From Alphaproteobacteria bacterium (GTDB lineage Bacteria; Pseudomonadota; Alphaproteobacteria; Rhodobacterales; Rhodobacteraceae): DNA of 11,124 bases. Shown piece after piece: positions 6,331-11,124 of the stretch. The position numbers and the translations under genes are program-made. The stretch's first letter is position 1; every line of letters begins with the position of its first letter. Under the pieces are notes generated by a model, which searched no databases, was not told where the DNA came from, and saw only the letters and a program-made list of their open reading frames with translations. The stretch lies in contig RFGD01000067.1 in assembly GCA_003696705.1 (NCBI GenBank), forward strand, positions 1 to 11,124, in the 5' to 3' direction.

Positions 6331-6358
6331 TTGATCCCCGCGGTGCGGGCGTTACCTT
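6331..6358 (+). promoter_or_regulatory. Possible promoter of the yej operon
   Basis: TTGATC (6331-6336) and TACCTT (6353-6358) are separated by 16 bases, downstream of the cytochrome terminator and about 55 bp before the yejA start. The -10 element matches only 3 of 6 consensus bases. The operon needs a promoter in the gap between 6289 and 6412, and this is the best candidate I can see. No operator palindrome stands out. Confidence 0.25.
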
Positions 6359-6396
6359 GTCCGGGGGAGCGCCCGCCCGGGGGCAGGCAAGAGCTT

Positions 6397-6403
6397 GAGG
6401 AGG
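6397..6403 (+). promoter_or_regulatory. Ribosome binding site that fixes the yejA start
   Basis: GAGGAGG lies 9 bases before the ATG at 6413. It overlaps the upstream in-frame TTG at 6395, so that TTG cannot be the start served by this site. The ATG also gives a clean signal peptide. Confidence 0.85.
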
Positions 6404-6412
6404 CAGACTCAG

Positions 6413-8293
6413 ATGACGCCCGGCAGCCAATCGCATCGAACGTCACTCGGACGCGCCATCGCCTTCCTGGCGCTCGTCTTCGGCCTTGCCGTTCTTGCGG
6501 GCGGGGGCGCGAGGGCCGAGGACGTGATCCGAAGCCACGGCATCTCGACCTTCGGCGATCTCAAGTATCCGGCCGATTTCGACCATTTCGACTATGTGAA
6601 TCCGGACGCACCGAAATGGGGCGAGTTGTCCATCTGGGCCTTCGGGGGGTTCGATTCGATGAACCCCTACACCATCAAGGGCCGCGCCGGGGCGCTGTCG
6701 TCGATCTTCTACGAAAGCCTTCTCGAAGGCTCGGCCGACGAACCCGACAGCCTTTATGGCCTTGTCGCCGAAAGCCTCGAATATCCGCCGTCGAAGGACT
6801 GGGTCATATTCAACCTGCGGCCCGAGGCTCGGTTCTCGGACGGCTCGCCCCTGACGGCCGAGGATGTCCTCTTTTCGTACGAGACCTTTCGGGACAAGGG
6901 GCTGTCGAGCTTCCGGGCCGTGATGAACAAGATGGTCGCCGGCGCCGAAGTGCTGGGGCCGCACCGTATCCGTTTCAGCTTCAAGGCGGATGCGCCGCGC
7001 CGCGAGGTCATTCAGACCGTGGGCGGGCTGCCGATCTTCTCGAAGGCCGACTTCGAGCGGCGCAACATCGACTTCGAGGAAACGACGCTCGAACCGTTCC
7101 TCGGCTCGGCGCCTTATGTGCTCGAACGCATGGAGGTCGGACAGACGCTCGTCTACAAGCGCAACCCGGACTATTGGGGCAAGGACCTGCCGATCAACCG
7201 CGGGCGCTGGAACTTCGATCGCATCCGGGTCGAATACTATGCCGACTACAACTCGGCGTTCGAAGGGTTCAAGGGCGGCACCTACCATTTCCGGAACGAG
7301 GCCGCCTCGCTGATCTGGGCGACCGGGTACGACTTCCCGGCCGTGAAGAACGGGTGGGTCCGCAAGGACACGCCGCCGGACGGCACCCTTGCGTCGGGGC
7401 AAAGCTTCGTGATGAACCTGCGTCGCGACCGCTTTTCGGACCCGAAGGTGCGCGAGGCGATCGGGCTCATGTTCAATTTCGAGTGGTCGAACAAGACGCT
7501 GTTCTACGGGCTCTACAAGCGCATCAACTCGTTCTGGGAAAACTCGGATCTTGCCGCGACCGGCAAGCCCGACGCCGAAGAGCTTGCGATTCTCGAGCCC
7601 CTTGCGCCGCTTCTGCCCGAAGGCGTCCTGACCGAGGACGCCGTCATGGCGCCCGTCTCGAACCCCGACCGCCAGCTTGACCGGCGAAATCTTCGCAAGG
7701 CATCGCGGCTTCTGGACGAAGCCGGCTGGGTCGTCGGGGACGACGGTATCCGGCGCAAGGACGGCGTGGTGCTGACCCTCGAGATCCTGAACGACAGCCC
7801 GACCTTCGACCGGGTCATGCTGCCCTATGTCGAGAACCTGCGTCGTCTCGGCATCGATGCCCGCCTGACGCGGGTCGACAACGCCCAGATGGAAAGCCGC
7901 ACGCGGTCCTATGACTTCGACATGGTCGTCGGCACCTTCCCGATGTCGCTGACGCCGGGGGCCGGGCTTGAACAGTATTTCGGTTCCGAAAACGCCAATC
8001 GCGACGTGTTCAATCTGATGGGGCTTCAGAGCGAGGGCGTCGATCGCCTGATCGAGGTCGTGAAGAATGCCACGACCCGCCACGAACTCGACGTCTCGGT
8101 GCGGGCGCTTGACCGGGTGTTGCGGGCCTATCGGTTCTGGGTGCCGCATTGGTACAAGCCCGTTCACACGCTGGCCTATTACGACTACTACGAACACCCG
8201 GACCCGCTGCCGCCCTATTCGCTCGGGCAGTTCGACCTGTGGTGGGCCAACAAGGACAAGTACGAGGCGCTACGCGCCGCCGGCGCGTTCTGA
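6413..8293 (+). CDS. yejA: Periplasmic peptide-binding protein of a YejABEF-type ABC transporter
   Basis: This encodes a 626-residue family 5 extracellular solute-binding protein that captures peptides in the periplasm and delivers them to the YejBE permease. A Sec signal peptide is clear: basic start, hydrophobic core AIAFLALVFGLAVLAGG, and a probable cleavage site after ARA at residue 35. There is no lipobox cysteine. The family signature is seen as LRPEARFSDGSPLTAEDVLF (135-154). The N-terminal ISTFGDLKYPADFDHFDYVN and the C-terminal aromatic-rich region ending FDLWWANKDKYEALRAAGAF are typical of YejA rather than OppA or DppA. In E. coli this transporter imports microcin C; in Brucella and Sinorhizobium it is linked to antimicrobial peptide resistance. 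The natural substrate here is unknown. It is the first gene of the operon, 10 bp before yejB, with a good Shine-Dalgarno (GAGGAGG). Confidence 0.93.
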   Translation: MTPGSQSHRTSLGRAIAFLALVFGLAVLAGGGARAEDVIRSHGISTFGDLKYPADFDHFDYVNPDAPKWGELSIWAFGGFDSMNPYTIKGRAGALSSIFYESLLEGSADEPDSLYGLVAESLEYPPSKDWVIFNLRPEARFSDGSPLTAEDVLFSYETFRDKGLSSFRAVMNKMVAGAEVLGPHRIRFSFKADAPRREVIQTVGGLPIFSKADFERRNIDFEETTLEPFLGSAPYVLERMEVGQTLVYKRNPDYWGKDLPINRGRWNFDRIRVEYYADYNSAFEGFKGGTYHFRNEAASLIWATGYDFPAVKNGWVRKDTPPDGTLASGQSFVMNLRRDRFSDPKVREAIGLMFNFEWSNKTLFYGLYKRINSFWENSDLAATGKPDAEELAILEPLAPLLPEGVLTEDAVMAPVSNPDRQLDRRNLRKASRLLDEAGWVVGDDGIRRKDGVVLTLEILNDSPTFDRVMLPYVENLRRLGIDARLTRVDNAQMESRTRSYDFDMVVGTFPMSLTPGAGLEQYFGSENANRDVFNLMGLQSEGVDRLIEVVKNATTRHELDVSVRALDRVLRAYRFWVPHWYKPVHTLAYYDYYEHPDPLPPYSLGQFDLWWANKDKYEALRAAGAF

Positions 8294-8303
8294 GACGAGG
8301 CTC

Positions 8304-9389
8304 ATGGGCGCTTACATCCTGCGACGGATCCTTCTGGTGATCCCGACACTGTTCGGGATCATGGTGATCAATTTCGCGCTGGTGCAGTTCGTGCCCGGCG
8401 GGCCGATCGAGCAGGTTCTTGCGCGCCTCGAGGGAAGCGGGGACGTTTTCGCCAACATTGCGGGCGGCGGCGATGCGGGCGCGACCGAGGAGGCAGGGGG
8501 CGACGAGCGCTATCTGGGCGCGCGCGGCCTGCCGCCCGAGTTCATCGCCGAGCTCGAGCACGAGTTCGGCTTCGACAAGCCGCCGGTCGAGCGCTTCCTC
8601 GACATGATGTGGAACTATCTTCACTTCGATTTCGGCGAAAGCTATTTCCGGTCCGTTTCGGTGGTCGATCTCGTCATCGAGAAGATGCCGGTGTCGATAT
8701 CCCTCGGCCTCTGGTCGACGCTCCTGGCCTATCTCGTGTCGATCCCGCTTGGCATCCGGAAGGCGGTCCGCGATGGCACGCCTTTCGATACATGGACGTC
8801 GGGCGCGATCATCGTCGGCTATGCGATCCCGGGGTTCCTGTTCGCCATTCTTCTTCTCGTCCTGTTTGCCGGGGGGAGCTATTGGAAGATCTTCCCGCTC
8901 AGGGGGCTCACCTCGGACAACTGGGAAGAGCTTTCGCTGATCGGGAAGGTCCTCGACTATCTCTGGCACATCACGCTGCCGGTCATCGCCTCGACGATCT
9001 CGAGCTTCGCGACGCTCACGCTCCTGACGAAGAATTCGTTTCTCGACGAGATCAAGAAACAGTACGTCCTGACCGCCAAGGCCAAGGGCCTGTCGGAGCG
9101 GCGGGTTCTCTACGGCCATGTCTTCCGCAACGCGATGCTCATCGTCATCGCCGGTTTCCCGGCCGTCTTCGTCTCGGTGTTCTTCGGCGGTTCGCTCATT
9201 ATCGAGACGATCTTCTCGCTCGACGGGCTTGGGCGGCTCGGCTACGAGGCGGCCGTCGCGCGCGACTATCCGGTAATCTTCGGGACACTCTTCATCTTCG
9301 GCCTTCTGGGCCTTGTGGTCGGCATCATCTCGGATCTCACCTACGTCTGGGTGGACCCGAGGATCGACTTCGAGACGCGGGAGACCTGA
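8304..9389 (+). CDS. yejB: Peptide ABC transporter permease YejB
   Basis: This encodes a 361-residue inner-membrane permease, close to the 364 residues I recall for E. coli YejB. The start MGAYILRRILLVIPTLFGIM and the motif PGGPIEQ (31-37) are typical of YejB. About six membrane segments are visible (near 9-29, 130-151, 168-189, 222-240, 278-300 and 328-348). Between the first two lies a periplasmic region of about 100 residues with a Gly/Ala/Glu-rich portion (44-67). The cytoplasmic EAA loop that docks on the ATPase lies around 254-277 (YVLTAKAKGLSERRVLYGHV). It ends VDPRIDFETRET. The open frame extends upstream inside yejA, but the ATG at 8304, with GACGAGG just before it, gives the family N-terminus. 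It starts 10 bp after yejA and ends 1 bp before yejE, indicating coupled translation. Confidence 0.96.
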   Translation: MGAYILRRILLVIPTLFGIMVINFALVQFVPGGPIEQVLARLEGSGDVFANIAGGGDAGATEEAGGDERYLGARGLPPEFIAELEHEFGFDKPPVERFLDMMWNYLHFDFGESYFRSVSVVDLVIEKMPVSISLGLWSTLLAYLVSIPLGIRKAVRDGTPFDTWTSGAIIVGYAIPGFLFAILLLVLFAGGSYWKIFPLRGLTSDNWEELSLIGKVLDYLWHITLPVIASTISSFATLTLLTKNSFLDEIKKQYVLTAKAKGLSERRVLYGHVFRNAMLIVIAGFPAVFVSVFFGGSLIIETIFSLDGLGRLGYEAAVARDYPVIFGTLFIFGLLGLVVGIISDLTYVWVDPRIDFETRET

Positions 9390-9390
9390 G

Positions 9391-10497
9391 ATGCGCCTTT
9401 CGCCGCTCAACCAGCGCCGCTGGCGAAATTTCCGCCGCAACGGGCGCGCCTTCTGGTCGCTGATCGTCTTTCTCGTGCTGTTCGGCGTGTCGATTTTCGC
9501 CGAGCTGATCGCGAACGACCGGCCGCTCGTCGTGCGCTATCATGGCGACTGGTTCTTCCCCATCCTGCGCTTCTATCCCGAGACGGCCTTCGGGGGCGAT
9601 TTCAGGACCGAAGCGGTCTATCGCGACCCGGAGGTGCAATGCCTTATCGTGTCGGGCGGGCTGGACGCGTGCTTCGATGACCCCGACGCCGTCATGGCCG
9701 ACGCCGCGGACGGGATCGTGGATGGCCGGCCCATCGAAAGGGGCTGGATCCTGTGGCCGCCCATTCCCTACAGCTACAACACCGTCAACGACATCGGCGG
9801 GCCGGCGCCGTCGCCGCCCGACAAGGACCACTGGCTGGGCACGGATGACACGGCGCGCGACGTGCTTGCGCGCGTCATCTACGGTTTTCGCCTGTCCGTC
9901 TTCTTCGCGCTGGTCGTGACCTTCACGACGTCCGTCATCGGCATCGCGGCCGGCGCGATCCAGGGGTATTTCGGCGGTCTCATCGACCTCTTGTTCCAGC
10001 GGGTGATCGAGCTCTGGGGCGCGGTGCCTTCGCTTTACGTCATCATCATCGTCGCCGCCATCTGGCGGATGAATTTCTGGCTTCTGGTGATCCTGATGAC
10101 GCTGTTCGGCTGGACCGCCCTCGTCGGGGTTGTCCGCGCCGAGTTCCTGCGCGCACGGAATTTCGAGTATGTCCGCGCGGCGCGCGCGCTCGGGGTCTCG
10201 AACCGGGTCATCATGTTCCGCCACGTGCTGCCGAATGCGATGGTGGCGACGCTGACCATGCTGCCTTTCATCATCACGGGCACCATCGGCTCGCTCGCCG
10301 CGCTCGACTTCCTGGGCTTCGGCCTTCCGTCCTCGGCGCCGTCGCTGGGCGAGCTGACGCTTCAGGCGAAACAGAACCTGCAGGCGCCCTGGCTGGGCTT
10401 CACGGCGTTCTTCACCTTCGCGATCATGCTTTCGCTCCTGGTTTTCATCTTCGAAGGCGTGCGCGACGCCTTTGACCCGAGAAAGACGTTCAGATGA
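9391..10497 (+). CDS. yejE: Peptide ABC transporter permease YejE
   Basis: This encodes a 368-residue inner-membrane permease that pairs with YejB. The N-terminus MRLSPLNQRRWRNFRRNGRA, a first membrane segment (about 21-40, ending AELIANDRPL), and the conserved HWLGTDDTARDVLARVIYG (147-165) are strongly YejE-like. Further membrane segments fall near 168-190, 210-225, 229-247, 284-305 and 335-354. The EAA loop is RAARALGVSNRVIMFRHVLP (262-281), preceded by VVRAEFLRARNFEYV. The periplasmic region after the first segment is about 28 residues longer than I recall for E. coli YejE (341 residues). The extra part is acidic and holds two cysteines (C84, C94) that could form a disulfide. The ATG lies 1 bp after the yejB stop, and the gene overlaps yejF by 4 bp (ATGA). 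Confidence 0.96.
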   Translation: MRLSPLNQRRWRNFRRNGRAFWSLIVFLVLFGVSIFAELIANDRPLVVRYHGDWFFPILRFYPETAFGGDFRTEAVYRDPEVQCLIVSGGLDACFDDPDAVMADAADGIVDGRPIERGWILWPPIPYSYNTVNDIGGPAPSPPDKDHWLGTDDTARDVLARVIYGFRLSVFFALVVTFTTSVIGIAAGAIQGYFGGLIDLLFQRVIELWGAVPSLYVIIIVAAIWRMNFWLLVILMTLFGWTALVGVVRAEFLRARNFEYVRAARALGVSNRVIMFRHVLPNAMVATLTMLPFIITGTIGSLAALDFLGFGLPSSAPSLGELTLQAKQNLQAPWLGFTAFFTFAIMLSLLVFIFEGVRDAFDPRKTFR

Positions 10498-11124
10498 CCG
10501 CGGAGAGCCGAGACACGGTCGACGCCGTGGGCGGGGACGGGGCGCGGGGCGCGGATGTCCTCGAGGTCCGGAACCTGTCGGTGTCCTTCCGCCAGGACGG
10601 CGCCGATGTGCCCGCCGTCCGCGGCGTCAGCTTCTCGGTCGGCCGTGGCGAAACCGTGGCCCTTGTCGGAGAGTCGGGATCCGGCAAGTCGGTGACCGCC
10701 CTGTCAACGGTCGGGCTTCTGCCTGACAGCGCCCGGGTTTCGGGCTCGATCCGCTATGACGGGCGCGAGATGGTGGATGCCCCGGAGTCTGTCCTTCGTC
10801 AGGTTCGCGGCAACGACATCAGTTTCGTCTTTCAGGAGCCGATGACCTCGCTCAACCCGCTGCACACCATCGAAAGGCAGATCCGTGAAAGCCTCGAACT
10901 GCACCAGGGACTGACCGGGGCCGCGGCACGGGCGCGCATCCTCGAACTCTTGACCGAGGTGGGCATCCGCGACCCGGAATCGCGCCTTGGCGCCTATCCG
11001 CACCAGCTTTCGGGCGGCCAGCGCCAGCGCGTCATGATCGCCATGGCACTCGCGAACGGGCCCGAACTCCTGATCGCGGACGAGCCGACGACGGCGCTTG
11101 ACGTGACCATTCAGGCCCAGATCC
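10494..11124 (+). CDS. yejF: Peptide ABC transporter ATP-binding protein YejF (5' part, cut by window edge)
   Basis: Only the first 210 codons are in the window; the frame is open at the right end. It encodes the ATPase that powers the YejBE permease. The first nucleotide-binding domain is visible in order: Walker A GESGSGKS (59-66), Q-loop FVFQEPMTSLNP (111-122) with Q114, ABC signature LSGGQRQR (172-179), Walker B ELLIADEP (191-198) with catalytic E197, and D-loop ALD (201-203). E. coli YejF is about 529 residues with two fused ATPase domains, so a second domain is expected beyond the edge. The first 20 residues are a poorly conserved Gly/Asp-rich lead-in. The ATG at 10494 overlaps the yejE stop in an ATGA junction, which supports this start and coupled translation. 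The name rests mainly on operon position, because DppD/OppD ATPases share these motifs. Confidence 0.93.
   Translation, partial: MTAESRDTVDAVGGDGARGADVLEVRNLSVSFRQDGADVPAVRGVSFSVGRGETVALVGESGSGKSVTALSTVGLLPDSARVSGSIRYDGREMVDAPESVLRQVRGNDISFVFQEPMTSLNPLHTIERQIRESLELHQGLTGAAARARILELLTEVGIRDPESRLGAYPHQLSGGQRQRVMIAMALANGPELLIADEPTTALDVTIQAQI

Noticed and set aside
6443..9440. Long minus-strand open frames opposite yejA and yejB (584 and 476 codons)
   Set aside because: The translations are low-complexity His/Arg/Asp/Glu-rich text with no domains, and they overlap clear coding sequence with signal peptide, membrane segments and family motifs on the plus strand.
1..11124. Mobile element, phage, CRISPR, toxin-antitoxin or novel defence system
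   Set aside because: Every long stretch is accounted for by conserved housekeeping or transport genes. I found no transposase, integrase, spaced repeats, tRNA-linked junction or region with differing base composition.

Overview
The window is GC-rich chromosomal DNA from an alphaproteobacterium, most likely a member of the Rhodobacteraceae (Rhodobacter/Paracoccus/Roseobacter group). The grounds are the strong G/C preference at third codon positions (which also produces long empty antisense frames), a short bacterial SRP RNA directly upstream of dnaX, a 176-residue membrane-anchored cytochrome c of the CycM/c552 type, and the family-level character of the proteins. This assignment comes from recognition, not from a database search.

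Region 1 (about 10-3101, minus strand) is a conserved replication, repair and secretion block. A probable promoter drives ffs (SRP RNA). It is followed by dnaX (clamp-loader subunit), a YbaB/EbfC nucleoid protein gene and recR. The three protein genes are tightly spaced and probably form one transcript.

Region 2 (about 3181-4740) runs the other way. It holds nudC (Nudix NAD/NADH pyrophosphatase and RNA NAD-decapping enzyme), preceded by a perfect 11-bp tandem repeat that supplies its ribosome binding site. Next comes a small SRPBCC-fold protein of unknown function with a very arginine-rich C-terminus. It converges on pheA (prephenate dehydratase, minus strand), with 68 bp between the stop codons.

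Region 3 (about 5596-6288) has pheA diverging from a membrane-anchored class I cytochrome c gene. That gene ends in a clear intrinsic terminator.

Region 4 (about 6413-11124) is a yejABEF-type peptide ABC transporter operon: periplasmic binding protein, two permeases, and the start of the ATPase, which runs off the right edge. Junctions are 10 bp, 1 bp and an ATGA overlap, so the four genes should be translated together.

I see no mobile element, CRISPR array, tRNA, rRNA or phage signature, and no stretch over 300 bases without a gene. The window looks like ordinary core genome. The points most worth a second look are the Gly/Pro-rich tract in DnaX (a candidate site for Caulobacter-style proteolytic production of the short form), a competing 5' hairpin inside the SRP RNA, the tandem repeat at the nudC start, the arginine-rich SRPBCC protein, and a two-cysteine insertion in the YejE periplasmic region.
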